A stretch of DNA of 31,408 nt from Bacillota bacterium. GTDB taxonomy: Bacteria; Bacillota; Bacilli; Paenibacillales; NBRC-103111. The notes under the pieces were generated by a model. That model was not told the DNA's origin, did no database searches, and saw only the letters and a list, made by a program, of their open reading frames with translations. Numbering within the stretch: position 1 is the stretch's first letter; each line of letters begins with the position of its first letter. Below, in pieces: positions 1 through 6,809 of the stretch. The position numbers were made by a program, and so were the translations under genes. Location: positions 1 to 31,408 of the forward strand of contig JAEWMH010000085.1 in NCBI GenBank assembly GCA_023393235.1, given 5' to 3'.

Positions 1-436
1 TCGTAACAGAGGTTGAGAGCCCCCCCCAAGATTCATCATATTCGAGCTTGTCCCAGCCCACTACGATTTCAGCATGTCCGCCCGCAGCCATCTCTTTCAA
101 TAGGGGATTGTCCAAAACATTGATTTCAAAGGTAACGGATGCTTCTCCCTTGGCTGTCATTGTGCCATTAGCATAAATTGTAATGTCCTTATCCTGCTCT
201 GTCTGAAGGAAGCCTGGCGAGCTGGCAAATCCGGTGCCTTTGGCGTTAAAATTCCGGAAGGCATTTTCAGCCTGTACCGTTTGATTGCCAATCACGGTGC
301 CGTCCAGCGTAACCGTTAAATTCTCCGGACCTGCCCCATAAGCGGTAGCCGGCGCCCATAACGGGAGCATAGTGACGATCATACATAAAATTAGTAAAGC
401 TGACGTCCATTTGGATACGTACTTGTTTTTTACCAC
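1..436 (-). CDS. Secreted protein of unknown function (partial, 3' end outside window)
   Basis: The frame is open from a GTG at 436 to the left edge (145 codons seen). The start is supported by GAGGAG about 9 nt upstream. The N-terminus is a clear signal peptide: KNK/K charged residues, a hydrophobic stretch (SALLILCMIVTMLPLW) and a likely cleavage after ATAYGA. The mature part is Gly/Asn/Thr-rich and beta-like, containing VTLDGTVIG, ITIYANGTMTAKG and SVTFEINVLDN, as in extracellular adhesive or S-layer-associated proteins. No named domain was recognised. The stop of the upstream protease gene is only 38 bases away with no terminator between, so the two are probably cotranscribed. A run of eight C (plus strand, 20-27) lies in the coding region and could hide a length error. 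Confidence 0.7.
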   Translation of the reverse strand, partial: MVKNKYVSKWTSALLILCMIVTMLPLWAPATAYGAGPENLTVTLDGTVIGNQTVQAENAFRNFNAKGTGFASSPGFLQTEQDKDITIYANGTMTAKGEASVTFEINVLDNPLLKEMAAGGHAEIVVGWDKLEYDESWGGLSTSVT

Positions 437-474
437 GAACCAATTCTCCTCCTCGTAACAACTTCCATAGCCAT

Positions 475-1152
475 TTACTTTGCAACTGCCGCTGCATCCT
501 CAGCACTTACAGCCAAATGAATACCGCTCATGGTACGCAGCGAACCGGACAGAATACCTGCCGCATAACCTAGCTCATCCAGTAACGGTCCGCCGGACAT
601 GCCGTTGACCAGCTCTGCGGAAACCAACAGCCGGTCCCTTCCGTTGATGGAGGCGCGGGGGGTATTGACGATTCCTTCTGTGATGATTTTCGTTCCCTTC
701 ATTGGAAATCCGATGGCAAACACCTTCCCGCCATGCTTCATCTGCCCCGTACGAAGAGGGATAAAGGGATATGTACGCTGCTGTATCCCGGCATTGTCCG
801 CCGGCTGCTCCAGCTTCAAAACCGCCGTATCAGCAGCTTCATTCCTCGCCGTCACCCGGCCTATGACGGTAGACTGGTCATTCAACACACATTCCACCTG
901 TGCCGCTTCCTCCACCACATGATAGGCCGTTAAGGCCGTACCGTCCGGGCGGATCAGGAAGCCGGTGCCCACATCCTTCAGCGTGCCGTCCTCCCGGAGC
1001 ACCCTTACATAAAAAACAGCCTCCTCTACATGAGAATAGAGCTCCTCCGCTTGATAACGGGGAGGGGAATCCGCCTGAGAAACGGAAAAGCCGTTTATAA
1101 CAAGCAACAGGGCCATAAGTATTGCAAATAACAGCCCGCCCTTTCGCCACAC
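475..1152 (-). CDS. Exported trypsin-like serine protease (S1/HtrA-like, no PDZ)
   Basis: Predicted secreted or membrane-tethered chymotrypsin-fold protease. Counted from the GTG at 1152 (225 residues), the catalytic triad is His78 (TAYHVV), Asp108 (AADTAVLKL) and Ser186 in NGMSGGPLL. The region GTGFLIRPDG-TALTAYHVV is typical of HtrA/DegP-type proteases. The protein is much shorter than HtrA and has no PDZ domain. An N-terminal hydrophobic segment (LLFAILMALLLVING, then VSQA) looks like a signal peptide. The frame also stays open to an ATG at 1224, but that adds a 24-residue polar extension before the signal peptide and starts inside the promoter. GTG 1152, with GGAGAG 10 nt upstream, fits better. 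It precedes the secreted-protein gene at 436-1, probably in one operon. Its promoter carries a direct repeat shared with the neighbouring two-component operon. Confidence 0.85.
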   Translation of the reverse strand: MWRKGGLLFAILMALLLVINGFSVSQADSPPRYQAEELYSHVEEAVFYVRVLREDGTLKDVGTGFLIRPDGTALTAYHVVEEAAQVECVLNDQSTVIGRVTARNEAADTAVLKLEQPADNAGIQQRTYPFIPLRTGQMKHGGKVFAIGFPMKGTKIITEGIVNTPRASINGRDRLLVSAELVNGMSGGPLLDELGYAAGILSGSLRTMSGIHLAVSAEDAAAVAK

Positions 1153-1201
1153 TTCGCCACCACTCTCCGTTCTGCGACTTTTGTCGCTATGAATAACTAT
1201 T

Positions 1202-1237
1202 ATTATAGAGTAGGCTTCTCTCAAAATTCTCTCAAAA
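1202..1237 (-). promoter_or_regulatory. Promoter of the protease operon with 11-bp direct repeat (SARP/BTAD-like site)
   Basis: On the minus strand the 11-mer TTTTGAGAGAA is repeated perfectly back to back (plus-strand positions 1227-1237 and 1216-1226), followed by TATAAT at 1207-1202. Written as heptamers it is TTGAGAG-N4-TTGAGAG-N10-TATAAT. No good -35 hexamer is present at 17 bp, as expected for an activator-dependent promoter. SARP/BTAD activators are known to bind heptamer repeats with an 11-bp period just upstream of the -10 element. That the neighbouring REC-BTAD regulator binds here is inference. Confidence 0.6.
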
Positions 1238-1320
1238 GTCCGTTGCCTTTATAGCGGCTAGTTCTTGCGGCTCACAACCGAATTTCAAGGAAAAACCCGC
1301 GAATACAGCTATTAAATGCC

Positions 1321-1358
1321 AAAAACACCTTGCAGCGCTCAGGCCGCAAGGTGTTTTT
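1321..1358 (-). terminator. Rho-independent terminator of the two-component operon
   Basis: A 13-bp perfect stem (AAAAACACCTTGC at 1321-1333 with its complement at 1346-1358) has a 12-nt loop. It sits 7 bases after the response regulator stop codon and has T-runs on both strands, so it can act in both directions. It separates the two-component operon from the protease operon. Confidence 0.85.
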
Positions 1359-1364
1359 TTACGT

Positions 1365-2552
1365 TTATTTTTTTTGGCGGGGCTGGGAAATTTTCGACAT
1401 TTCCATGTACATCTTCGCTTTTTTGCTGATTTCCGTTGGGATCTCCATCCCCATCTCCTTGCGGTATTGCATCTCGAACAGGTTGAAATGCCTAACGATT
1501 CGCTCCCGTTTGCCTGCGGCTGCATATACCTCCATCAGAAGCAGATGAAGCTCCTCCTCCAACGGATAAAAGGAAAGGCACGACAGGAGCCGGTTCTCGG
1601 CCTTGCTCCATTCCCCTTTCGTCATATAGCGTTCGGCCAGCCGGCAGCCAAGGGCTCTGTAGTGCTTGCCGCAGCTTTCCTCCAGCTGGACCTTCCACAT
1701 GTAGTCCTTGTGCCCCAGCAGCGGGCCGCGGTACAGCGCAAACAAGGCCTCTAACTGTTCCTCATCCGCCTGCTTCATATGGCCCGTCTCCGGCATGCTC
1801 TGCAGAAACTTCTGCAGGTCATATTGCGTTTCTTGGGTTTTCAACAGATAGCCGTCACCGGTTTTAACCACGTCCATCCCAATGTCGTGTTCCTTGATTA
1901 GTTTTTTCAGCCGGTACACGGTGTTGTGCAAATTATGGATGGCCCGTTCCTCGTTCATCTCGGGCCACAGGAGATCCATCAGCTTCCATTTGCTGATGTC
2001 CTGATTGGGCCAGCACAGCAGATAAGCGCACAGTTCTTCCGTTTTCTTGGTAGGCCAACGGATCAATTCACCCTTGGGGCTGCGCACCTCAAATCCGCCC
2101 AGACAACGGATGGACGCCTGAAGGAGAGGACCGACAGGCGGTGATGCGCCGCTTGAGCCACCCGCCCGGTCAGCTTCCTTCAGCAGCCGGGTGGTAACCC
2201 GGTCGATTGCGCTGGTCATCACCGGCTTCAATATATAATCGAAGGCGAAAACCCGGAACGCCTCCAGGGCGTATTCCTTATACGCAGTGGTGAAGACGAT
2301 GCGTGTGCCCTCACAGCATTCGTTCATCCTCTGGGCCAGCTCAATTCCGGACAGCTTGGGCATCTCCACATCCAGGAAAGCGATGTCCGGCTTGAGCTCC
2401 GGCAGCTTCTCCAAGGCCTCCAGCGGATTGTTGAAGGCACCGATAATCCGGCAGTGCGGGTTGCGGCCCACAACCACCTTCATCAGCTCCAGAATGGGCT
2501 TTTCATCCTCCACAATGACAACACTGAACATTCCCCTCTCCCCCTCTCCCAC
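1365..2552 (-). CDS. Response regulator, REC plus BTAD (SARP-like) transcriptional activator
   Basis: Cytoplasmic response regulator of 395 residues. The receiver domain (about 9-125) has acidic residues EDE 15-17, phospho-acceptor Asp61 in FLDVEMP, Thr88-Thr89 and Lys109 in YILKP. After a linker comes a winged-helix Trans_reg_C-type domain (about 148-240: GGFEVRSPKGE, RWPTKKTEELCAYLL, LLWPEM). A TPR-like bacterial transcriptional activator domain runs from about 245 to 385. The GTG at 2552 is chosen because a consensus AGGAGG lies 7 nt upstream, inside the end of the kinase gene; an ATG seven codons later (MFSVVIVEDE) is the alternative. Two bases separate it from the kinase stop codon, so the pair is one operon. 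It is the paralogue of the regulator at 21820-22911. Likely targets are the two direct-repeat promoters at 1202-1237 and 5674-5716. Confidence 0.88.
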   Translation of the reverse strand: MGEGERGMFSVVIVEDEKPILELMKVVVGRNPHCRIIGAFNNPLEALEKLPELKPDIAFLDVEMPKLSGIELAQRMNECCEGTRIVFTTAYKEYALEAFRVFAFDYILKPVMTSAIDRVTTRLLKEADRAGGSSGASPPVGPLLQASIRCLGGFEVRSPKGELIRWPTKKTEELCAYLLCWPNQDISKWKLMDLLWPEMNEERAIHNLHNTVYRLKKLIKEHDIGMDVVKTGDGYLLKTQETQYDLQKFLQSMPETGHMKQADEEQLEALFALYRGPLLGHKDYMWKVQLEESCGKHYRALGCRLAERYMTKGEWSKAENRLLSCLSFYPLEEELHLLLMEVYAAAGKRERIVRHFNLFEMQYRKEMGMEIPTEISKKAKMYMEMSKISQPRQKK

Positions 2553-2554
2553 GT

Positions 2555-3922
2555 TTATTCCTCCTCATCCCGCGGCAGCCGCATGACGATTCTGGTGCCC
2601 CTGCCCGGCTCGGAGGCGATCTGCAGGGAGGCGCCGGGAATGGATTCCAGGCGTCGGCGGATATTAAGAATCCCGATGCCGACACCGTCGCCTGGCCTGC
2701 CGGCTCCCGTAATCCGGACGAGCACCTCCTGCGGGATACCGGTGCCGTCGTCCTCAACAGTTACTAGCACTCCATCGTTGTCCTTCTCTACCGTCAAGCT
2801 TACCGTCCCTCTGCCGTCCTGGTCGAAGAAGCCGTGCCGGATAGCATTTTCCACGAAAGGCTGAATGCAGAGAGAGGGAATGGGAAACCCCTCAAGCCCT
2901 TGTTCCACATGGCTGACAAACTCGAACCGGTCATCGAAACGTGCCCGCTCAATCTCCACATAAGCTTCAATCAGCTCCAGCTCCCGGCTTAACGGCACCA
3001 GCAGCTCATGGCTGTCCACATCCAGGATAAAACGGAGGTATTGGCTAAGACGGGAGAGCAGATAAGCCGCCCTTTCCCCGTCGGTATAACAGAACGAGAT
3101 GACACTGCTTAATGCATTGTACAGAAAATGCGGCTTGATCTGCGCCTGGTGAAACGCCAGCTCATTGCGGATGGCTTCCTGGAAGGAGGATTTCATCGCC
3201 AACAGTGTCTGGATCCGGGCCAGCATCGTTTCCCCCTCGAAGGGTTTGGTCACATAATCGTTGGCGCCTGCAGCCAGGCCCAACGCAACATCCTGGGAAC
3301 GGTCCTTGGCCGTTGCGAACAAAATGGGCAGCGAAAGGATCGAATGCTGCTCCCGGAGCATCCGGCACAGCTCGATTCCGGACATCTCGGGCATCATCAC
3401 GTCCAGAATGATCAGATCAATGTCCGGATGCCGGGCGATTTGGGCCAGCGCTTCCTTGGCGGACAAGGCGGAGAGCAAATTGTAAGGATGACGCCGAAGA
3501 ATGTTCAGCAAGGTATATATATTGGAGGGTTCGTCATCCACGATCAGAATGGTCTCTTTATACTCCCCCAGAACCTCCAACGGCTCCAGCAGGGCAAGGG
3601 AATGGCGGCGCGGAAACTCTCCGCTTCCGTCCTCCGCGAAAGAAGCCGCTGCCTGCTCCACCGGCAAACCGATCTTCATCCGGGTGCCCTTGCCAGGCTC
3701 GGACCAGTCGATATCCAGGGAGCCGTTCATTCCTTCGGCCAGCTTGCGGCAGATGTACAGGCCCACTCCCATTCCGGAATACCCTTCGGCTGGCAAATCA
3801 TAACCGAAGGGATCCTCTTTTTGCAGCAGCCTCCGCTGTTTTTCCGGCGCAATCCCGGCCCCGGTGTCCTCTACGGCAATCAGGGCTGCATCCCCTGCAG
3901 CCGTACTGCTCAGCGTGATGCT
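2555..3922 (-). CDS. Hybrid histidine kinase, C-terminal half (separated by frameshift)
   Basis: This frame carries the rest of the kinase begun at 5634. In order it holds the end of the first HATPase domain (IAVEDTGAGI at 3878-3849, then GMGVGLYICRKLAEG), a receiver domain (ILIVDDE, phospho-acceptor in LIILDVMMPEMSG, YVTKPF), a LytS-type His_kinase segment with the phospho-His in QIKPHFLYNAL, and a second HATPase (FVENAIRHG, VEDDGTGIP, GVGIGILNIRRRLE). It has no credible start of its own: a TTG at 3796 lies in mid-domain without a ribosome binding site. The order matches residues of about 580-1032 of the intact paralogue at 22908-26006. If the frameshift is real, this half is probably untranslated or made only by slippage. 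If it is a base-call error, it is the C-terminus of one kinase of about 1026 residues. Confidence 0.8.
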   Translation of the reverse strand, partial: SITLSSTAAGDAALIAVEDTGAGIAPEKQRRLLQKEDPFGYDLPAEGYSGMGVGLYICRKLAEGMNGSLDIDWSEPGKGTRMKIGLPVEQAAASFAEDGSGEFPRRHSLALLEPLEVLGEYKETILIVDDEPSNIYTLLNILRRHPYNLLSALSAKEALAQIARHPDIDLIILDVMMPEMSGIELCRMLREQHSILSLPILFATAKDRSQDVALGLAAGANDYVTKPFEGETMLARIQTLLAMKSSFQEAIRNELAFHQAQIKPHFLYNALSSVISFCYTDGERAAYLLSRLSQYLRFILDVDSHELLVPLSRELELIEAYVEIERARFDDRFEFVSHVEQGLEGFPIPSLCIQPFVENAIRHGFFDQDGRGTVSLTVEKDNDGVLVTVEDDGTGIPQEVLVRITGAGRPGDGVGIGILNIRRRLESIPGASLQIASEPGRGTRIVMRLPRDEEE

Positions 3923-5634
3923 CCCGCTTCGGTAAATTTGATGGCATTATGCACCAGGTTGTACAGCACCTGACGGAGACGGTTCTCATCCGCCTGCACC
4001 CAAAGCGCAGCGGGGATTTCATTTTGCAGCACCACCTTTTTGCCGGCCAGCTCAAACTGCAGAATGTCCAGCACCAGCTTGGCCACCGACCGGACGTTAA
4101 CGGAGGTGATCTGCATCTTCATTTCCCCATGGCGCAGCCGTGTAACGTCGATCAGGTCCTGCATCAGCATCGACAGCTTGACGGATGTATCCTTTACCAA
4201 CCAGAGATCCTGCTGCTGCTTGGGGGAGAGTGCCTTCTCCCCCTCGTCCAGAAGGTGGGAGGTAATATTCATAATGGCGTTGAGCGGCGTGCGGATTTCA
4301 TGGGAGGTCATAATCAGGAACTCATCCTTGGCCTGATTGGATGCTTCCAGCTGGCCAGTCAGCTTCTTGGTTTCCTCCATGGTACGGGCAAAACGGAACG
4401 CCAGCAGAATGTTCATCAGAATCGTGAAGATGAGCGCTCCCAGCTTGCCGATAAAATCCGAGGACATCATGCTTTCCTTCGCCAGCGAGTCCGCCACCAA
4501 ATAAATCAAGAGACACGCCACAGCCGCAATAAACAGCAGCAGCTCCTTGCTTTCATAGCTTCCCTTCTGCCGCTGGGCATACAGCCTGGCCATCCCCACC
4601 ACCATACAAAACTCCACAAATGCCAGATAAAACATCACATAAAGCTTGATATCATTAAAAACATGGTAAGGAATAACCGGTATGGCGGCAACGCATATCA
4701 CTAGTGGCAAGATCAAAAGGGTTTGTGTCCGTTTGGACATCATCTTGCGGTTCAGAGAGCTGAAGAGCAGCACCGCTACCAGAGCAGAAAGGATAATCGT
4801 GATGTCCAGAAGCTTATAGATGAAGTCAAAGGGAATCTCAGGCAGCAGCCGCTGGGCAATTTTCTCGTCCTGCATAGTCTGCCCAATGGCGATCAGCACC
4901 AGGAACAGCCCGCAATACAGGTAGCTCCGGTCCTCCCGCCGAGGCAGATACTGCAGAAGCTGGTGGATGCCCACCAACGTGAAAATCATCACGCAGGCCA
5001 GATCCCCGCCCAGACTCAGCGCCGTCTGAATGATCACATCCTTTTGGGCCCCGAACAAGATCGGTCTGGCAACTCCCCCATTAAAGAACACATGGTTAGA
5101 AACCTGAATCACAATCTCAATTTCGCCTTGATCCGATGAAAAAAACACCGTATAAGGCGTATTTCCCGGGCGGTGCTCCTCCCGCGTATAAGCAGGGGTT
5201 CCGCTGCCGCCCTCCAGCTTTCCATTAATATAAAGCTTATGAGCCATCCGGATGTTGGTAACCTTGATGCCGTAAATGGTCTCCTCTTCAGGCACAAGCA
5301 CCTTAAGCCGGTAGGTACCTGAGCCCTTAGCGTGGACACCACCGTTATCATGCTTGCCCCGCCAGGTCCATGGGGTCTCCAGGTAAATCGCTTCACCCGG
5401 CTGCTCAAACACAGGGTCGCCAGGCTCCAGCAGCTTGTCCGGAACAAACTCCCATTCCCCGCTCAGCTGCGCCATCCCCTGTTCCGGCAGGCCCAAACCC
5501 CGCATATCCAAAACACCCTTGTGCGCTGCGGGGAAGCTGCCGTGCTCCACCAATCCGGTATATAACAACGTAACCAAAAGCATAAATGCCACGGTAACTG
5601 AAGTAATTCCAATCCATTTGCCTGCCGCTTTCAT
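3910..5634 (-). CDS. 7TMR-DISM hybrid histidine kinase, N-terminal half (frameshifted)
   Basis: Membrane sensor half of 574 residues. Residues 10-30 form a signal-anchor helix. About 40-195 form an extracytoplasmic beta-rich domain (LSGEWEFVPD, GTYRLKVLVP, LYINGKLEGGSG) of the kind paired with 7TMR-DISM sensors. Seven hydrophobic segments follow (about 205-418), then HisKA with His445 in TSHEIRTPLN, and the N-box of the first HATPase (LYNLVHNAIKF, Asn563). The frame then breaks at 3923-3925. The ATG at 5634 has GAGGGG 7 nt upstream. By architecture it should sense an unknown extracellular ligand and phosphorylate the REC-BTAD regulator encoded downstream. The domain plan is the same as in the kinase at 22908-26006. 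Whether this copy is functional depends on the frameshift. Confidence 0.85.
   Translation of the reverse strand: MKAAGKWIGITSVTVAFMLLVTLLYTGLVEHGSFPAAHKGVLDMRGLGLPEQGMAQLSGEWEFVPDKLLEPGDPVFEQPGEAIYLETPWTWRGKHDNGGVHAKGSGTYRLKVLVPEEETIYGIKVTNIRMAHKLYINGKLEGGSGTPAYTREEHRPGNTPYTVFFSSDQGEIEIVIQVSNHVFFNGGVARPILFGAQKDVIIQTALSLGGDLACVMIFTLVGIHQLLQYLPRREDRSYLYCGLFLVLIAIGQTMQDEKIAQRLLPEIPFDFIYKLLDITIILSALVAVLLFSSLNRKMMSKRTQTLLILPLVICVAAIPVIPYHVFNDIKLYVMFYLAFVEFCMVVGMARLYAQRQKGSYESKELLLFIAAVACLLIYLVADSLAKESMMSSDFIGKLGALIFTILMNILLAFRFARTMEETKKLTGQLEASNQAKDEFLIMTSHEIRTPLNAIMNITSHLLDEGEKALSPKQQQDLWLVKDTSVKLSMLMQDLIDVTRLRHGEMKMQITSVNVRSVAKLVLDILQFELAGKKVVLQNEIPAALWVQADENRLRQVLYNLVHNAIKFTEAGASR
3923..3925 (-). 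other. One-base frameshift in kinase gene (C-run, possible missing base)
   Basis: The N-terminal frame reads ...KFTEAGASR-stop at 3910. Adding one G to the minus-strand GGG run here gives KFTEAGSITLSS and continues smoothly into the HATPase G1 box. The length then becomes 1027 codons, close to the 1033 codons (with stop) of the paralogue. No canonical X-XXY-YYZ slippery heptamer is present. Confidence 0.8.
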
Positions 5635-5673
5635 GATGCCGCCCCTCTATCAAACAAATAAAAAATCCGTCCA

Positions 5674-5716
5674 ATTATATCATACGATAGCAAGCTCACA
5701 AGAAACTCACAAGAGC
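5674..5716 (-). promoter_or_regulatory. Promoter of the kinase-regulator operon with 11-bp direct repeat
   Basis: On the minus strand CTTGTGAG occurs twice with an 11-bp period, followed by TATGAT. The layout is TTGTGAG-N4-TTGTGAG-N10-TATGAT (plus-strand 5712-5706, 5701-5695 and 5684-5679). An overlapping TATAAT (5679-5674), placed 16 bp after the second TTGTGA, could also serve as a conventional -10. The spacing matches the protease promoter exactly, which suggests a common activator and autoregulation. Confidence 0.6.
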
Positions 5717-6002
5717 AATATCTAACAATTTTCGACTTTCACAAAATAGACGGTAGTCCACCGGACATATCCATGAATCAGGTTACGGGACCATAGGAGG
5801 GTGCGCCGGAAGTTTGGCGTATTATAGGAAGCGGGAAACGAAGGTTTTCCGGCAGGTTCGACAAGATCTGGTTGGAAATACCTGGTTCTTTTGTCCATCC
5901 GGTGAACTTTCCGGAACATCTGAAGAAATTCTTATCTTTTTTTAAAGAGGTAGGGAGGAATTTGGCCCTGCGGGGAGAATACTTAGACTTGGAAAAAATA
6001 AC

Positions 6003-6114
6003 ATGCCGAATTCCCGTTTATGGGAAACGGGGGAACCACTCTGGGTGAATTGGTCTCGCTATATAGGGACCATAGGGAACCTTCAACCGAACCCTCCAGC
6101 TAACCTCGCAGGCA
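6003..6114 (+). promoter_or_regulatory. c-di-AMP riboswitch (ydaO/yuaA type)
   Basis: The leader of the NlpC/P60 gene carries the conserved blocks of the ydaO-type riboswitch in order: a closing stem TGCC (6004-6007) with GGCA (6111-6114), a 5' hairpin TTCCCGTTTATGGGAA, ACGGGGGAACCA, GGGTGAAT, TAGGGACC, then CCGAACCCTCCAGCTAACCTCG near the 3' side with small changes from the family consensus. This RNA class binds cyclic di-AMP and typically turns off cell-wall hydrolase and potassium/osmolyte genes when the ligand is abundant. The stretch from the AGGAAGGGG ribosome binding site (6117) to the gene start is immediately adjacent. No convincing separate terminator hairpin was identified. Confidence 0.85.
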
Positions 6115-6131
6115 CCAGGAAGGGGTTTACC

Positions 6132-6620
6132 TTGTTGTTTTCATTCTTTAAGAAGTCTGTTGTCGCACTCGTCGCTGCCGTCATGCTGCTCAGTTTCTCG
6201 GCAGGCACCGCCTCGGCTGCCACTCCGTTGAACGAGCAAATCGACGCCCTTATTGGAACCCCTTACAAATCCGGGGGAACCTCCACGAAGGGATTCGATT
6301 GTTCGGGCTTCACCCAGTACCTGTTCGCCCAATTCAATTTTGAATTGTCCCGCAGTTCCGTTTCCCAGAATGAAGAAGGCTATTGGATCCCTAAATCCGA
6401 CCTTCGTCCCGGGGATCTGGTGTTCTTCAACACCAGCGGAAAAGGCATTTCGCATGTGGGTGTCTACATCGGCGACGGAATGTTTGCCCATTCCGCCAGC
6501 GATGAGGGCGTAACCAAGAGCAGTCTGGATGAGTCCTACTACAAGAAACGCTATGTTTCGGCCCGTCGCGTGCTGTGGGAAGAGCTCTATATCCAAATGA
6601 CCTCTGAACCCGCAGCGTAA
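6132..6620 (+). CDS. Secreted NlpC/P60 cell-wall hydrolase
   Basis: Predicted exported cysteine peptidase that cleaves peptidoglycan stem peptides. A signal peptide (FFKKSVVALVAAVMLLSFSAGTASA) precedes one NlpC/P60 domain. The catalytic Cys is in FDCSGFTQYLF and the His in ISHVGVYIGDG; a second His, in MFAHSAS, may complete the site. YKSGGTS and LRPGDLVFF are typical family blocks. The TTG at 6132 is chosen because AGGAAGGGG ends 6 nt before it and the signal peptide follows at once. The longer in-frame ATG at 6003 lies inside the riboswitch and would translate structured RNA. The product is 162 residues with no SH3 or LysM anchoring domain. Control is probably by c-di-AMP through the upstream riboswitch. 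Confidence 0.88.
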   Translation: MLFSFFKKSVVALVAAVMLLSFSAGTASAATPLNEQIDALIGTPYKSGGTSTKGFDCSGFTQYLFAQFNFELSRSSVSQNEEGYWIPKSDLRPGDLVFFNTSGKGISHVGVYIGDGMFAHSASDEGVTKSSLDESYYKKRYVSARRVLWEELYIQMTSEPAA

Positions 6621-6646
6621 CGTTGATTACCTCACACCTTCTAGCG

Positions 6647-6687
6647 AACCCTGCCGTGATTCATCTCCGGCGGGGTTTGTTTTCTTT
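6647..6687 (+). terminator. Rho-independent terminator after the NlpC/P60 gene
   Basis: The stem AACCCTGCCG (6647-6656) pairs with CGGCGGGGTT (6668-6677) with one G-T wobble, followed by a T-rich tract (TTGTTTTCTTTTTA). Confidence 0.85.
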
Positions 6688-6721
6688 TTACCCCTACAGC
6701 CATACGATGAAACACCTCCTT

Positions 6722-6738
6722 TTAGTACCTGGTCTTGA
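6722..6738 (+). promoter_or_regulatory. FapR operator upstream of fabV
   Basis: TTAGTACCTGGTCTTGA matches the 17-bp FapR site known from Bacillus (TTAGTACCTGGTCTTAA type) at all but one position. It overlaps the -35 hexamer of the fabV promoter. FapR is the malonyl-CoA-responsive repressor of fatty acid and phospholipid synthesis genes in Firmicutes, so repression of fabV when malonyl-CoA is low is the expected behaviour. No fapR gene lies in this window. Confidence 0.75.
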
Positions 6739-6763
6739 AAAAGCTCCGGCTAACATATATGAT
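6735..6763 (+). promoter_or_regulatory. SigA-type promoter of fabV
   Basis: TTGAAA (6735-6740), 17 bp, TATGAT (6758-6763). The -35 hexamer overlaps the FapR-like operator by four bases, and the leader to the start codon is about 40 nt. Confidence 0.65.
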
Positions 6764-6809
6764 GAAGGACAAGGAATATTACATGATTTCAGGGAGGAAC
6801 TCCTGCCAT

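Noticed and set aside
3796..3922. Independent start for the C-terminal kinase half at TTG 3796
   Set aside because: The TTG lies in the middle of the HATPase domain and has no ribosome binding site.
3910..3930. Programmed ribosomal frameshift in the kinase gene
   Set aside because: There is no canonical slippery heptamer, and no clear downstream pseudoknot was recognised. The intact paralogue needs no frameshift. A missing base is the simpler explanation.
5797..6048. Open plus-strand frame of about 83 codons before the NlpC gene (PEVWRIIGSGKRR..., FFKEVGRNLALRGEY...)
   Set aside because: It has no ATG, no ribosome binding site and runs into the riboswitch. It could be a decayed gene remnant but nothing supports translation. 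The opposite-strand frame 5722-5919 is equally unsupported.
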